The notes under the pieces are model-generated. The model worked only from the letters and a program-made list of their open reading frames with translations. It had not been told where the DNA came from and ran no database searches. A stretch of DNA of 64,000 nt from Yersinia thracica (GTDB taxonomy: Bacteria > Pseudomonadota > Gammaproteobacteria > Enterobacterales > Enterobacteriaceae), in NCBI RefSeq assembly GCF_902170565.1, contig NZ_CABHXX010000095.1, positions 186,001-250,000 on the forward strand, given 5' to 3'. The position numbers and the translations under genes were made by a program. How positions within the stretch are numbered: position 1 is the stretch's first letter; the number at the start of each line of letters is the position of its first letter. This document shows, piece by piece, positions 27,224-38,630 of this stretch.

Positions 27224-29956
27224 TCATTTACTCTGTTCTTTATTGATCAATATCTGGCATTGCTTAATAATAGATAAGAAGGGTATCAAATTTTGTTCAA
27301 AAGCGTGTGATATTAATGCAATATTTTCTGGCTCATGTTGCAAGATGGCTGCATAGCTATCACATTGATTCATTAGCTCCTCAAACTGAAGCAAACTTAA
27401 CATCCTTTTAATATTATGGACGATCTCGAGCCTGGCTTCTTTATCTTCAGGATGCGTGTTTTGTAATTGTTGGATATTTTCACTCACGGAATCTGATAGA
27501 ACATTGACTATAGCTAATAGCGTGTTCTGGTTCCCATAAGCATTTTTCTCTAATAGTGTGAGTAATTTGTAGGTCTGTCGTGATGACTTAATATTGTCTA
27601 GTATCTCTTGTAGCTGTTCAATCGATAATGGCTTAGCGATTAGCCCAACCGCGCCAAGTGCTAAACTCTTCTCTTCAATTTCTTTTTCAACGCGATCAGT
27701 ATAAATATAGCAAGGTGGCGGATATTTGGTAGATTCTGCCAGTGTTTTTAGTACGTCGTAGCCTGTAATGTTTTTCATGGTTAAGTTAGTGATAACAGCA
27801 TCAAGCGCCCCTTTGTTTGATAACTGTTTCACTTCAAGCAATTCATTGGTATCGCTAACATTAACATTATATTCTAAGAGTTGAGCCTTAAGTAACAACT
27901 TACTGATGGAGTTATCGTCAATAATCGCAATATGAAGCATACTATAATTACGGTCATCCGCATTTTCTTTCGCAGTTGTAAATGTAATATCTGTTTTTTT
28001 ACTGTGTATAGCATCAAACCAACCACCAATTAACATGACTGGTTGCTTATCGCTACTTTGAGTCGGTGATATCCATTGCCTAATGTAAAAATCAATATTT
28101 GAAATTTCATACATTTGACCAGAATTAATCTCTTTGTTAGTTGAGTATGCAGTCTCGTGTAATTCCATTATTTTTGACAAACTGTTTGGTGCCAGAGATT
28201 TAATGTTTTGTAATGATTTAATACTGTTAGGATCGTTGATTGAAAGGAACGCATAAAATGCTTTGTTGGCTAAAATAATATCGCCATTAACCTTCACTTT
28301 ATAAAGCGGGGCCGGGTTTGCATCTATAATTTCTTTTAAGTTACTGTTATATAACTCTAAATCATTCTTGCGCCGTTTTCTTAGGCGATTATTGATATAA
28401 AAAATCACGCTAATCACTGCTATAACAGCTAATACTGATAAAGTCAGGTAAATAATAGCAGGGATTCTTGGCGCAATGGTAGATGGAGGTGTAATTGATT
28501 TTGACCAGTGATAGTCGATCATCTCTAAATTGTTATAGGGTAATGTAAGCATGACATTTTTAATAATATCATTAAGGATTGTGTATTTACGATTAATTGT
28601 GAATGCTATAACCGCCGGTGGGTTTGTCAATTGGTATTCTTTTAATTGTTTTTCGTAAAAATATTTAATCCAATAAGATGATACAATTTTAGGCATGATG
28701 GCAACATCTGCTTTATTATTAACTATGGCACTTAATAAATCTAATTCGGAACCTTCAATAGTGATTATTTCTGATTTGGGAAATTCAGCCGCAATTTCCT
28801 GTATTACTTTCTGGCCCTTTACTAGTACAATGCGCTTACCATTGATGTTTTTTGAGCTTTGTATATCGCTATCATTCGCCCTTACAACTGCTACGAATCT
28901 TGAAATATAAAATGGCGGGCTGAAAATGGTATTAGGTGTATAATTTGAAGTAACACTACGATGAGCCCCCATATCGGCCTTTCCTAATGATACATATTCA
29001 ATCATTTCCCCCAGGGATTCGACAAAAACGGGTTTAAATTTAAGACCGGTACTGGCTGAAACAATCTCCAAAAGTTGTGCCGATAACCCACTGAAATTAC
29101 CTTCATCGTCCTGATACCCTATTGGATAAGAGTATTTAGGCACCGCAACAATGATGGTTTTTTTCTCTGCCACCCATTCTTTTTGCTCGGGAGTTAGTTG
29201 AATTTTTTGATAGTTACCTAATTGGGCATAATTAAGCCAATACATCTCATCATCATTAGGATATTTAGACGACTTCTCTAACATGAAGGAACTCAGTGTA
29301 TTAAATAATTTTTTGTCAATTGAGGGGGTTAAGGCAAAAATGAATTTTGTATCATAATTATATGTTAACGGAGCATATTGAATGTCTATTGCGTTTTCTT
29401 GCACTATACGGTTAGTGTTAAAAATACCCGCAACATAAATAGAATAGGGATCTGCCAGTAAAACCTTTAGAACTTCGGCCTCTGGCTGATCTTCTATTAT
29501 TTGAGCATGAGGATAAATCTTTTTCAGGCTTTCAGCGGAAATCTGTTGTGAGAGTGAATAGACTGTTTTTATGTCTCTCTGGCGCTGGCTGTTTTGTAGT
29601 TTATAAAGGCGAGTTTGCCAAAAAACCGGTGAGTTAATTGCAATTTTACATTGTGTTATTTGAGTAAACCCAATAGCAATACTGATTTTTCCGCTTTCTA
29701 AATCATCACATAAATCATTTTTATTTTTATAATGAACATATTCAAATTGAAAATTATTTTTTTCGCTGAATTGATTGAGATAATCGACAGCTAACCCGCT
29801 GGGCGGTGAAGTTCCTTCGCGAAACAATAATGGAGATAGGTTATCAAGATAACCGACATTGACTAATGTCCTGATTATTTCTTGTGGGGCAGCAACAGCA
29901 CCATAGGTTAGAGATGTCAGGATAATGAGAATGATACCGGTTAAAAAATTTTTCAT
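27224..29956 (-). CDS. BvgS/EvgS-like sensor protein lacking the histidine-kinase core
   Basis: 910 residues. Signal peptide to about residue 22; two periplasmic solute-binding (SBP_bac_3) domains at about 30-250 and 265-490; one membrane segment at 500-522; PAS domain at 535-650; receiver domain at 672-795; Hpt domain at about 800-905. Between PAS and receiver there are only about 20 residues, so HisKA and HATPase domains are absent. In the receiver the acidic pair is present (D680, D681) and K775 is kept, but the phosphoacceptor site reads VITNLTMKN, giving Asn724. The Hpt histidine is present (VHNIKRM, His847). The reading frame is intact. It may have kept ligand sensing with an altered output, or be decaying. 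No cognate regulator adjoins it. Confidence 0.85.
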   Translation of the reverse strand: MKNFLTGIILIILTSLTYGAVAAPQEIIRTLVNVGYLDNLSPLLFREGTSPPSGLAVDYLNQFSEKNNFQFEYVHYKNKNDLCDDLESGKISIAIGFTQITQCKIAINSPVFWQTRLYKLQNSQRQRDIKTVYSLSQQISAESLKKIYPHAQIIEDQPEAEVLKVLLADPYSIYVAGIFNTNRIVQENAIDIQYAPLTYNYDTKFIFALTPSIDKKLFNTLSSFMLEKSSKYPNDDEMYWLNYAQLGNYQKIQLTPEQKEWVAEKKTIIVAVPKYSYPIGYQDDEGNFSGLSAQLLEIVSASTGLKFKPVFVESLGEMIEYVSLGKADMGAHRSVTSNYTPNTIFSPPFYISRFVAVVRANDSDIQSSKNINGKRIVLVKGQKVIQEIAAEFPKSEIITIEGSELDLLSAIVNNKADVAIMPKIVSSYWIKYFYEKQLKEYQLTNPPAVIAFTINRKYTILNDIIKNVMLTLPYNNLEMIDYHWSKSITPPSTIAPRIPAIIYLTLSVLAVIAVISVIFYINNRLRKRRKNDLELYNSNLKEIIDANPAPLYKVKVNGDIILANKAFYAFLSINDPNSIKSLQNIKSLAPNSLSKIMELHETAYSTNKEINSGQMYEISNIDFYIRQWISPTQSSDKQPVMLIGGWFDAIHSKKTDITFTTAKENADDRNYSMLHIAIIDDNSISKLLLKAQLLEYNVNVSDTNELLEVKQLSNKGALDAVITNLTMKNITGYDVLKTLAESTKYPPPCYIYTDRVEKEIEEKSLALGAVGLIAKPLSIEQLQEILDNIKSSRQTYKLLTLLEKNAYGNQNTLLAIVNVLSDSVSENIQQLQNTHPEDKEARLEIVHNIKRMLSLLQFEELMNQCDSYAAILQHEPENIALISHAFEQNLIPFLSIIKQCQILINKEQSK

Positions 29957-30242
29957 AATGACTGGCTCTTTATATAGCCTGAGTGTAAAAACCGGGCTGA
30001 ATTTAGGGTTTTAGTGCTTGAGTTTGTATTCTTGACCGTGGAGAAGAAATCACTCTGACATTAGAGTTACCAGACGAATTTATAATGTTATCTGTCAGCT
30101 TATACTCACGACCTTTGAGCGAAAGCATAGAGAGAATAATTAACTACGGCGTGTGCCAATAAGAACTGTGGCTACGAATTCATTATAAGCCACTGATTAT
30201 GGCTCACAATATATACTATTATTGATTGATTTATCAACAAAT

Positions 30243-30280
30243 AAATACAACAGATTAACATCTATTAATCTGTTGTATTT
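30243..30280. terminator. Perfect 16 bp inverted repeat, probable terminator
   Basis: AAATACAACAGATTAA and TTAATCTGTTGTATTT, loop CATCTA. On the plus strand an eight-T run follows within 6 bp. On the minus strand it lies 150 bp after the antiporter gene and could end that transcript. The remaining gap (29957-30242 and 30281-30431) holds the sensor promoter and nothing else I can support. Confidence 0.5.
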
Positions 30281-30431
30281 AATGGTTTTTTTTTGAAATG
30301 GAATTGACTGGGACTAGAATTCACCACGGGTACATATTTATATTGCCAATAAAACACAAAAAAATCTTAAATAAAATAAGCGCATTCTAAGCCCGAGTTG
30401 AATATTAGATCGAGCGGTTGTGCTACTCGAC

Positions 30432-32159
30432 TCAGGCTTTATCAGTGACTATCTTAACCCCGACCCGGCTCACTCGGTCAGATTCCATTTCGGCAATGGT
30501 CCACGTCAGACCATCCCATTCAATCTGATCACCAATAACCGGCTCACCACCAAAGAGATAGAGCACGAATTGGCCCAGTGTTTGTTGTTTATCAACACCC
30601 GGCTCCAGATTGAGACCATAAATCTGAGATATATCATGAAGTTTTGCATCAGCATCAAGAATAAAGTCGCCGAAGAAACGCTCATCCAACTGGATGCTGG
30701 GGGACTGACTAAAGAGTTTCCCCAGTGCGGGTAAATCATGTTCTTGACCAATAACACACAAAATATCGCCCTCTTTCAGGCGGGTACTGCCGGTGGGATG
30801 TAACAGATCCTTGCCACGGAACAGTGCGGCAATACGCGTTCCCTCTGGCATTTTCAAATCACGCAGAGTAGCGCCGATACACCATTTATCACAGCTGAGC
30901 TGGTAAATGAATTGCTCCCACTGGTTATTTTTATCAATGTCTAAACCAATCCGTGCCACTGGCGCGAGAGCCGGAGGCACCACCAGTTTTGTTTTGCGCG
31001 CCGCGAATGACAAACTGGTGCCTTGCAGCAGCAGTGAAACCAGCACCACGAAAAAGGCGACATTAAAGAATAAATTTGCATTGGGAATACCCGCCATCAT
31101 CGGGAATACGGCCAGAATAACCGGGACTGCACCGCGTAAACCGACCCACGATATAAAGATGCGCTCGCGCAGATTAAAACTGGGGAAGGGCAACAGGCCG
31201 ATGAATACTGACAGCGGTCGGGCGAATAAAATCATCCACAATGAGAGAATTAATGCCGGAATGGCAATCGGCAGCAACTCACTTGGGTTCAGCAGCAACC
31301 CTAATACCAGGAACATGCCAATTTGGCTGAGCCACGCCAGCCCATCAAAGGTTTGCAAAATCCCAGAGCGGTTGCGGATCGGGCGATTGCCCAGTAGCAA
31401 GCCACAGAGATAGACCGCCAAAATACCGCTGCCATTCAGCGCGGTGGCGAGTGAAAAGACCAGAATGCCGCCGCACACCGCCAGTAATGGATATAAACCA
31501 CTGGGTAATTCTATCCGATTGATGAGTAATATCAGTAAGCCGCCGCCGCCCAAGCCGATGAGGATACCCAAGCCAAACTGTTGAATTAAGTGGACCAAAA
31601 ACATCCAGCTTAGGCTAGTTTCACCGGCTGAAATCATGGAAATCAGAGTCACAGTCAAAAAGACGGCCATGGGGTCGTTACTGCCCGATTCTATTTCAAG
31701 AGTGGCGCTAACACGTTCGTTGAGACCTTTCCCGCCTAACAGTGAGAAGACCGCCGCCGCATCGGTTGACCCTATAATCGCCCCAATTAATAAGCCTTGA
31801 ATGATATCTAAATCAAATAGCCAGGCCGCCGCCATACCTGTCAGGCCGGCAGTAATCAATACCCCGACAGTCGCCAGCGAAAGGGCTGGCCACAATGCGA
31901 CACGGAATGATGATGCTCGGGTGCGCATACCGCCATCTAATAGAATGACGGCCAGCGCCAGGTTGCTCACCAAATACGCGACAGGATAATTATCGAAAGC
32001 AATTCCGCCGATGCCGTCGGCGCCCGCCAACATGCCGATGGCCAAAAAGATGACTAAAATGGGGATGCCCAGGCGGGAAGAGAGTGAACTCAGTAAAATA
32101 CTGGCTCCCACCAGCACCGCGCCAATCAAAAAAAGGCTGTTAATAGTGATGGCATCCAA
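30432..32159 (-). CDS. nhaP2: K+/H+ antiporter of the NhaP2/CvrA type
   Basis: 575 residues. CPA1-family exchanger with about 12 membrane segments in the first 400 residues, containing [16 protein letters not shown] and the [11 protein letters not shown] motif with the ion-binding Asn-Asp. The cytoplasmic part has a TrkA-C-like domain ([17 protein letters not shown]) and a CorC/HlyC-like tail ([16 protein letters not shown]). Implicated in cell volume and K+ adaptation at low osmolarity in related bacteria. Start 32159 matches [20 protein letters not shown]. Confidence 0.93.
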   Translation of the reverse strand: MDAITINSLFLIGAVLVGASILLSSLSSRLGIPILVIFLAIGMLAGADGIGGIAFDNYPVAYLVSNLALAVILLDGGMRTRASSFRVALWPALSLATVGVLITAGLTGMAAAWLFDLDIIQGLLIGAIIGSTDAAAVFSLLGGKGLNERVSATLEIESGSNDPMAVFLTVTLISMISAGETSLSWMFLVHLIQQFGLGILIGLGGGGLLILLINRIELPSGLYPLLAVCGGILVFSLATALNGSGILAVYLCGLLLGNRPIRNRSGILQTFDGLAWLSQIGMFLVLGLLLNPSELLPIAIPALILSLWMILFARPLSVFIGLLPFPSFNLRERIFISWVGLRGAVPVILAVFPMMAGIPNANLFFNVAFFVVLVSLLLQGTSLSFAARKTKLVVPPALAPVARIGLDIDKNNQWEQFIYQLSCDKWCIGATLRDLKMPEGTRIAALFRGKDLLHPTGSTRLKEGDILCVIGQEHDLPALGKLFSQSPSIQLDERFFGDFILDADAKLHDISQIYGLNLEPGVDKQQTLGQFVLYLFGGEPVIGDQIEWDGLTWTIAEMESDRVSRVGVKIVTDKA

Positions 32160-32358
32160 TGTGGGAGATCTCCTGATATGAAAAGAAATGGCGGGTGAGC
32201 AGAATTATTATACACAGATTTGGAGGAATCGATGGGAAGATATGACCTAATTCAATATGTTAAATAAAGGTATAGCCACAGCATATAGTAAGGTATCGCC
32301 AGATCGCTCACCTTTAATCGCCCAGTGGGGAATCAAGGGTGAACGTTGGATAATGAAA

Positions 32359-32604
32359 TTAATCGCGTTTTAGTGTTGCTAGCGATCTTTTTAGTGCTTC
32401 AGCCGTCACTGATTTTTCCGGTTCAGGAAGACTATCGACAGAAAGTTGTGAAAGTTCATTGACTAATACGCTGCGGTCTTTACCGGTGATCGCGCTATCC
32501 AAAGCACCGCTAAGACGGCTAATCAAGGTAAACAAGGTGCTAAACTCAGCGACTGGCGTAGTATCAGATGTGGGATTATTCTCAATAGATTCTTGCTTAC
32601 TCAT
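32359..32604 (-). CDS. Small uncharacterised protein (81 residues)
   Basis: Not recognised. 81 residues, soluble, polar N terminus (MSKQESIENNPTSDTTPVAE), then two predicted helices (FSTLFTLISRLSGALDSAI and EALKRSLATLKRD). AGAGGA lies seven bases before the start at 32604; the longer in-frame form from 32700 is not needed. It lies alone between nhaP2 and opgC on the same strand as both. The upstream region 32160-32358 between it and nhaP2 shows no other feature. Confidence 0.6.
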   Translation of the reverse strand: MSKQESIENNPTSDTTPVAEFSTLFTLISRLSGALDSAITGKDRSVLVNELSQLSVDSLPEPEKSVTAEALKRSLATLKRD

Positions 32605-32793
32605 CACAATTCCTCTTTTTGTTGTCACTGCAAGTGAAACAAACCCTGATAAGGAATCAACAGGATAATTGCTCTGAAAGCAGAGCGCACAGTGAGGCAT
32701 TTGCCATCCCGCATCTACATGATGGCCTCACAGTGTAGCGGTTTTATGACCAAAACGGTATGCAGTTAGATAGATCACTTGGCAATAACTTTA

Positions 32794-33954
32794 TTACTTT
32801 GCATAATTCTTTGATTGCGTCGTTTGCTGCTGCGACTTGCCAGAAAACAAGAATTTTAGCAAAGGAATACGGCGATGAACCTCATATAACATAAATGAAA
32901 TCAAACACACCAAGAGCATTCCGAGTAAGAAACCCAAGCCATTGTTGTCAATTTTGGGGGTGACAAAGGCACCATAAATCAAGGTCAATGGATGATGCAC
33001 CAGATAAATGAAAAGAGAGGCATTGACCAGGTACGTGATGCGCGCAGAAGGATAATTGAGCAACTGATACCCTAGCGAGTAGACCACGTTGGTCATAGTC
33101 ACACCCATTAATGCTTTAATAATAAGATCCAGCTCGAAGGCAAAAAACTCAGCAGTATTAAAGTGTTGGTTTAAATAGTAAGCACCAAATAACAGGAGTG
33201 AAGCGGCTAGTGCGCCCGGCGAAAAGGTGAGAAAAACCTGCTTGAGTGGCGGGTAGATAAAGCTGTAAGCACCCAGAAGAAAGAAAGGCAGATAAAACAC
33301 GGTTTCCATCACAACGAAATTGAAGGCACTATTAAAGAGTATTTCAGGGTTTAGGATAAATATTATTCTGCGTATTACTGAATAAATGAATACGAATAAA
33401 AATAATGATAGTGAGATTTTTCCTATGTTATTCATTCCCTTTATCAAGGCCGGAACTGAGAGCTGTTTATTCTTCATTTTCTGGAACAGATAAAAACAAA
33501 GTGTGGTCAATAAGGCGAGTGTTAACAAAAACCATAAGTGAGAAACAACTTCCCAAATAGCAATATTTATTTTTTGATAAATTGTAAATGAATTCCAATC
33601 TTGTAATTTACTGGTGTATTTTTTAAGTAAGAAAAACTGAGGCAGAGTAATGAGCGGGATAGCAGTAATTAACGGAATAACAACACGTTCCAGTCGGACT
33701 TGTAGCCAGCGGTGGCGCTCATAACGCTGATATAGCATGAACGAAAAATAACCAGAAATAACAAAAAATACTTGCATGCGGAAGGCATGGATAAAGTCAT
33801 TCAATAGGGTAAATGCCAATGAAGGATGGCTGCTATTCACTGCCCAATGGTGGCTGGAGTATATAAGTGAAAGGTGAAAAGGAATGCCGAGTAACATCAA
33901 ATAGGCGCGGATAGCGTCTAAAAAGTACTCCCGTTGGTTAGTATTTTTTTTCAT
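32794..33954 (-). CDS. opgC: Glucans biosynthesis protein OpgC (MdoC), succinyl transferase
   Basis: 386 residues, acyltransferase-3 family with about ten membrane segments. The family start is seen in REYFLDAIRAYLMLLGIPFHLSLIYSS. In E. coli OpgC adds succinyl groups to osmoregulated periplasmic glucans. Divergent from opgGH, the conserved arrangement. Confidence 0.95.
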   Translation of the reverse strand: MKKNTNQREYFLDAIRAYLMLLGIPFHLSLIYSSHHWAVNSSHPSLAFTLLNDFIHAFRMQVFFVISGYFSFMLYQRYERHRWLQVRLERVVIPLITAIPLITLPQFFLLKKYTSKLQDWNSFTIYQKINIAIWEVVSHLWFLLTLALLTTLCFYLFQKMKNKQLSVPALIKGMNNIGKISLSLFLFVFIYSVIRRIIFILNPEILFNSAFNFVVMETVFYLPFFLLGAYSFIYPPLKQVFLTFSPGALAASLLLFGAYYLNQHFNTAEFFAFELDLIIKALMGVTMTNVVYSLGYQLLNYPSARITYLVNASLFIYLVHHPLTLIYGAFVTPKIDNNGLGFLLGMLLVCLISFMLYEVHRRIPLLKFLFSGKSQQQTTQSKNYAK

Positions 33955-34275
33955 ACTTATTCGCTATTTGTTATCGGAATTAGAATAACGTATCTGATTT
34001 TGCCCAGAATATTTTTTATAGTAATTACTCATTGGTAACTATATGCGTTATCAATGGATCAGTGCGACAATAAACACTACTATAAGGGTTAATAATTTTC
34101 CATAGCGTATTTTAGTCTAGCTTGCTAGGCTGGTGGCTTAGCCACTGGTTTAAATACTGGGCTGGCGGTGTAAGTTTGGGTAGAACATTAGCCGGGACTT
34201 ATCAACGGCACCGGCTGGATAAACCGTCAATAATTTGGCTGTTATGATTTAGGGGGAGATGTGGGAGTTAATATT
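33955..34275. other. opgC-opgG divergent promoter region
   Basis: About 320 bp between divergent genes, expected to hold both promoters. Two short inverted repeats are seen (around GTGGCTTAGCCAC near 34133-34145), without a known match. No small gene. Confidence 0.4.
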
Positions 34276-35847
34276 TTGTCGAACGTCAATAGAATGTCAA
34301 AAGGGTCACGCGCAAACAGCGTCAGATGGCTAGGGGTGGCTCTCTTGCTGTCATTATTCACTTCTCAGGCCATGGCTTTCTCATTAGATGATGTGGCTAA
34401 ACAGGCACAGACTCTGGCGGGTAAAGGTTTTGAAGCGCCGAAAAGTAATCTGCCATCGCAATTTCGTGAAATGAAATTTGCCGATTACCAGCAAATTCAG
34501 TTTAACCATGATAAATCGTATTGGAACAAACTGGATACGCCATTTAAGTTAGAGTTTTATCATCAAGGTATGTATTTCGATACACCGGTGCAAATTAATG
34601 AAGTGACTGCCACCAGTGTGAAGCCTATCAATTATAGCCCGGACTACTTTAACTTTGGCTCGGTCAAGCATGACCCCGAGTCCGTGAAGAATTTGGGTTT
34701 TGCCGGGTTCAAAGTGCTTTATCCTATTAACAAAGTGGATAAAAAAGACGAAATTATCAGCATGCTTGGTGCCAGTTATTTTCGTGTGATTGGTAAAGGC
34801 CAGGTTTATGGTCTTTCTGCGCGCGGGCTGGCGATTGATACTGCATTGGCTTCTGGCGAGGAATTCCCGCGTTTTCGTGAGTTCTGGATTGAACGTCCAA
34901 AACCTAATGATAAGCACCTGGTTATTTTTGCTTTGCTGGATTCCCCTCGCGCCACCGGGGCTTATCGTTTTGTAGTTTATCCGGGCCGCGATACCACCAT
35001 TGATGTGCAAGCTAAAGTTTTCTTGCGCGATAAAGTAGAGAAACTGGGGATTGCGCCATTAACCAGTATGTTCTTGTTTGGCCCAAGTCAGCCGTCTGCG
35101 GTGTTGAACTATCGCCCAGCCTTGCATGATTCCAATGGTCTTTCTATTCATGCCGGTAATGGTGAATGGATCTGGCGACCGCTGAACAATCCCAAGCATT
35201 TGTCAGTCAGCACTTATACGGTTGAAAATCCCCAAGGATTCGGTTTGCTGCAACGCGGCCGTGAATTCTCGCAGTATGAGGATTTAGACGATCGCTATGA
35301 TTTGCGTCCGAGCGCCTGGGTTGAACCCCGTGGTGATTGGGGCAAAGGTAAAGTGGAGCTGGTGGAAATCCCAACCGCGGATGAAACTAACGATAACATC
35401 GTGGCTTTCTGGACACCGGATGTTTTACCGGATGCCAAGAATTCGCTCGATCTGAATTACCGCCTGCATTTCACCCGTGATGAAGACAAATTGCATTCAC
35501 CGGATGTGGCTTATGTGAAACAAACTCTGCGCTCAACTGGGGATGTGAAACAGTCGAATCTGATCCGTGAGCCAGACGGCAGTGTGGCTTTCCTGGTTGA
35601 TTTTGTCGGCCCGGTACTGAAATCACTGGATGAAAATGCGCCACTGGCTTCGCAGGTCAGTATTGATGACAACGGTGAATTGATCGAAAACAGTGTTCGT
35701 TACAATCCAGTGACCAAAGGCTGGCGTTTGACACTGCGGTTAAAAGTTAAGGATGCCAAGAAACCAATAGAAATGCGCGCTGCGCTGGTTAATGGCGACA
35801 AAACCCTGACGGAAACCTGGAGCTATCAGCTACCTGCCAATGAATAA
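34276..35847 (+). CDS. opgG: Glucans biosynthesis protein OpgG (MdoG)
   Basis: 523 residues from a TTG at 34276, which has GGGAG eight bases upstream. A GTG at 34261 (short spacing to AGGGGG) and an ATG at 34294 (no ribosome-binding site) are alternatives. The signal peptide ends FTSQAMA before [18 protein letters not shown]. The periplasmic protein is needed for glucan backbone and branching. Strong match to E. coli OpgG throughout ([32 protein letters not shown]-type C terminus reading [11 protein letters not shown]). Overlaps opgH by 8 bp. Confidence 0.95.
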   Translation: MSNVNRMSKGSRANSVRWLGVALLLSLFTSQAMAFSLDDVAKQAQTLAGKGFEAPKSNLPSQFREMKFADYQQIQFNHDKSYWNKLDTPFKLEFYHQGMYFDTPVQINEVTATSVKPINYSPDYFNFGSVKHDPESVKNLGFAGFKVLYPINKVDKKDEIISMLGASYFRVIGKGQVYGLSARGLAIDTALASGEEFPRFREFWIERPKPNDKHLVIFALLDSPRATGAYRFVVYPGRDTTIDVQAKVFLRDKVEKLGIAPLTSMFLFGPSQPSAVLNYRPALHDSNGLSIHAGNGEWIWRPLNNPKHLSVSTYTVENPQGFGLLQRGREFSQYEDLDDRYDLRPSAWVEPRGDWGKGKVELVEIPTADETNDNIVAFWTPDVLPDAKNSLDLNYRLHFTRDEDKLHSPDVAYVKQTLRSTGDVKQSNLIREPDGSVAFLVDFVGPVLKSLDENAPLASQVSIDDNGELIENSVRYNPVTKGWRLTLRLKVKDAKKPIEMRAALVNGDKTLTETWSYQLPANE

Positions 35848-38422
35848 GTTAAATCAATCTACTGTACAGGATTATATTGCGGACTTGCCCTTGACTGCGC
35901 AGCAGCAAGGGGCGTTGCGCGATGCTTTGCCCGAGGATGTGCTACTCGCCAGCACACCTGATGCGATACCGCGGGTACATCAGCAATTGGCGGCCAGTAC
36001 ATCAGGAAATGGGGTTTTCAGTGAGCAAGACAGTGCATTGGCTTCGGTCAATGCCCGCTTGCAAGCGGCATGGCCGGATGCTCTGACGGATGGCAAGTTA
36101 CTGGCGCAAGACGATGAGGGGCGCACGGTTATTCATGCTACGCCGCCCATCAAGCGTACCAGTATGGCACCGCAGGCCTGGCGCACTAATCCGGTCGGGC
36201 GTTTTTGGGATTCGCTACTGGGCCGCAGCCCGGTGTCACGCGCGCAAACACATGAACAGGCACTCGCCGAGAAAAAATGGCGCAGCGTGGGGTCTCTGCG
36301 CCGCTATATATTGCTGATATTGATTGTGTTGCAAACCACCATTGCGACCAGCTATATGAAGACCATTTTACCTTATCAGGGCTGGGCCTTAATTGATCCG
36401 TTCGAAATTTGGCAGCAAAACTGGCAGGTTTCGGTGATGCAATTGCTGCCTTATTTACTGCAAACTGGCATTCTTATTTTGTTCGCCGTGTTGTTCTGCT
36501 GGGTCTCAGCCGGTTTCTGGACTGCGCTGATGGGGTTCTTGCAATTACTGATGGGTAAAGACAAATACAGTATTTCCTCCACCATCAAAGGGGATGAGGC
36601 GCTAAATCCAGCACACCGGACAGCGCTGATTATGCCCATTTGTAATGAGGACGTGGAGCGCGTATTTGCCGGTTTGCGGGCCACTTATGAATCGGTGGCT
36701 GCCACCGGGCAACTTGAGCACTTTGATATTTATGTGCTGAGTGACAGTTACGACCCAGATATCTGTGTGGCGGAGCAAAAAGCCTGGCTGGAATTGTGCC
36801 GTGATGTGGATGGGCACGGGCGTATTTTCTATCGCCGCCGTCGGCGTCGGGTGAAACGCAAAAGTGGCAATATTGATGACTTTTGCCGCCGTTGGGGCAG
36901 CCAATACAGCTATATGGTGATATTGGATGCCGACAGCGTGATGAGCGGTGGCTGTCTGACGGGATTGGTGCGGCTGATGGAAGCCAATCCGAATGCCGGG
37001 ATAATTCAGTCTGCGCCGAAAGCCTCCGGTATGGACACCTTGTATGCCCGAATTCAGCAATTTGCCACTCGCGTTTATGGCCCGTTGTTCACCGCCGGGT
37101 TACATTACTGGCAACTGGGCGAATCCCATTATTGGGGCCATAACGCCATCATCAGGGTGAAGCCGTTTATTGAGCATTGTGCTTTGGCACCCTTGCCGGG
37201 CGAAGGCTCATTCGCCGGCGCTATTCTCTCCCATGACTTTGTGGAAGCGGCATTAATGCGCCGTGCTGGATGGGGCGTGTGGATTGCCTATGATCTACCG
37301 GGCAGCTATGAAGAATTGCCGCCTAACTTGCTCGATGAGTTAAAACGAGACCGCCGCTGGTGCCACGGTAACTTAATGAATTTTAGGTTGTTTTTGGTTA
37401 AAGGTATGCACCCGGTTCACCGTGCGGTGTTCCTCACCGGTGTGATGTCTTATTTGTCGGCTCCGCTGTGGTTTATGTTCCTGGTGTTGTGTACGGCGCT
37501 GCAAGCGGTGCATACCTTGATGGAGCCGCAGTACTTCTTACAGCCGCGCCAGTTGTTCCCGGTATGGCCTCAGTGGCGGCCGGAATTGGCCATTGGTTTG
37601 TTCTCCACCACCTTGGTCTTGCTGTTCTTACCTAAGTTACTCAGCATCATTCTTATCTGGGCTAAGGGTGCGAAAGAGTACGGCGGGGCACTCCGTTTGC
37701 TGCTGTCGATGCTGGCGGAAATGCTGTTCTCAGTATTGCTGGCCCCGGTGCGGATGCTGTTCCACACAGTATTTGTGGTCAGTGCTTTCCTCGGCTGGTC
37801 GGTGCAGTGGAATTCACCGCAACGCGATGATGACGCCACGCCATGGAGTGAAGCTATGGTTCGCCACGGGCCACAACTGTTGCTCGGTGTGGTTTGGGCG
37901 AGTGGTGTGGCCTGGTTGGATCTGCGTTTCTTATGGTGGTTATCGCCCATCGTCTTCTCGCTGATCCTGTCGCCGGTGGTCTCTGTGTTCTCCAGCCGCC
38001 GTACCTTGGGGCTGGCCAGTAAACGGGCGAAATTATTCCTGATCCCGGAGGAATATAATCCGCCACGGGAATTGGTTGCCACAGAAGAATATCTGAAACT
38101 TAACCATCAGCGGGCGCTCAGTCATGGCTTCTTCCATGCGGTAATGAACCCATCGTATAACGCGTTAGTCAGTGCCATGGCAACGGCTCGCCATCACACT
38201 CGCGTGATTATCGAGCAATATCGTTGTGAGCGGGTGGAACAGGCCCTGGAGGCTGGGCCGGAGAAATTGGCTAAATTACAGCGCTTGGAACTGCTCAGTG
38301 ACCCGGTCATGATTTCACGTTTGCACCAGCAAGTTTGGCAACAGCCGGAACAGTACCCAATCTGGAACGGCTATTATCGCCAACTGGCGCATAATATGAA
38401 GGCGTTTCCCGCCGCGAAATAG
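35840..38422 (+). CDS. opgH: Glucosyltransferase OpgH (MdoH)
   Basis: 860 residues. Family-2 glycosyltransferase that makes beta-1,2-linked glucan from UDP-glucose at the inner membrane. Visible: [20 protein letters not shown], the [12 protein letters not shown] metal-binding DxD, the [20 protein letters not shown] acceptor region and RRWCHGN (Q/RxxRW). Several membrane segments flank the catalytic domain. Its ATG overlaps the end of opgG, so both are one transcript. Confidence 0.97.
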   Translation: MNKLNQSTVQDYIADLPLTAQQQGALRDALPEDVLLASTPDAIPRVHQQLAASTSGNGVFSEQDSALASVNARLQAAWPDALTDGKLLAQDDEGRTVIHATPPIKRTSMAPQAWRTNPVGRFWDSLLGRSPVSRAQTHEQALAEKKWRSVGSLRRYILLILIVLQTTIATSYMKTILPYQGWALIDPFEIWQQNWQVSVMQLLPYLLQTGILILFAVLFCWVSAGFWTALMGFLQLLMGKDKYSISSTIKGDEALNPAHRTALIMPICNEDVERVFAGLRATYESVAATGQLEHFDIYVLSDSYDPDICVAEQKAWLELCRDVDGHGRIFYRRRRRRVKRKSGNIDDFCRRWGSQYSYMVILDADSVMSGGCLTGLVRLMEANPNAGIIQSAPKASGMDTLYARIQQFATRVYGPLFTAGLHYWQLGESHYWGHNAIIRVKPFIEHCALAPLPGEGSFAGAILSHDFVEAALMRRAGWGVWIAYDLPGSYEELPPNLLDELKRDRRWCHGNLMNFRLFLVKGMHPVHRAVFLTGVMSYLSAPLWFMFLVLCTALQAVHTLMEPQYFLQPRQLFPVWPQWRPELAIGLFSTTLVLLFLPKLLSIILIWAKGAKEYGGALRLLLSMLAEMLFSVLLAPVRMLFHTVFVVSAFLGWSVQWNSPQRDDDATPWSEAMVRHGPQLLLGVVWASGVAWLDLRFLWWLSPIVFSLILSPVVSVFSSRRTLGLASKRAKLFLIPEEYNPPRELVATEEYLKLNHQRALSHGFFHAVMNPSYNALVSAMATARHHTRVIIEQYRCERVEQALEAGPEKLAKLQRLELLSDPVMISRLHQQVWQQPEQYPIWNGYYRQLAHNMKAFPAAK

Positions 38423-38440
38423 CGGTGAGGTAAAATAAAA

Positions 38441-38464
38441 AACGGGCATATAAATTGCCCGTTT
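38441..38464 (+). terminator. Terminator-like hairpin of opgGH, first copy (left YPAL target duplicate)
   Basis: AACGGGCA-TATAAAT-TGCCCGTT: 8 bp stem, 7 nt loop, directly after opgH. An identical 24 bp sequence recurs at 38631. The T-run follows only the second copy. Confidence 0.8.
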
Positions 38465-38630
38465 GAGGTTATTGACAAAGTGCCTGCAGCGGTGAAAACA
38501 GGCAGATCGTAAAGACGCCGTAAATACATCCTTGTAGGCTCGAGCCGCGCCATCCCTGGCGCGGACGCTTTACTCTTCTGCCCGTCCTCACCACCAGAGA
38601 TCGAGTCATTGGGGTTTGTCAGCAGTCTGA
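38465..38630. repeat. YPAL-type palindromic insertion
   Basis: 166 bp flanked by exact 24 bp duplicates. Nested inverted parts, from outside in: GACAAA/TTTGTC, GGTGA/TCACC, GGCAGA/TCTGCC, GTAAAG/CTTTAC, and the core CCGCGCCA-TCCC-TGGCGCGG (38545-38564). Length, palindromic build, and insertion in a terminator after a stop codon fit YPAL elements described in yersiniae. No reading frame inside. Confidence 0.85.

Noticed and set aside
34294-34300. ATG at 34294 as opgG start
   Set aside because: No ribosome-binding site before it, whereas TTG at 34276 has GGGAG at good distance; the point is uncertain and left open in the feature text.
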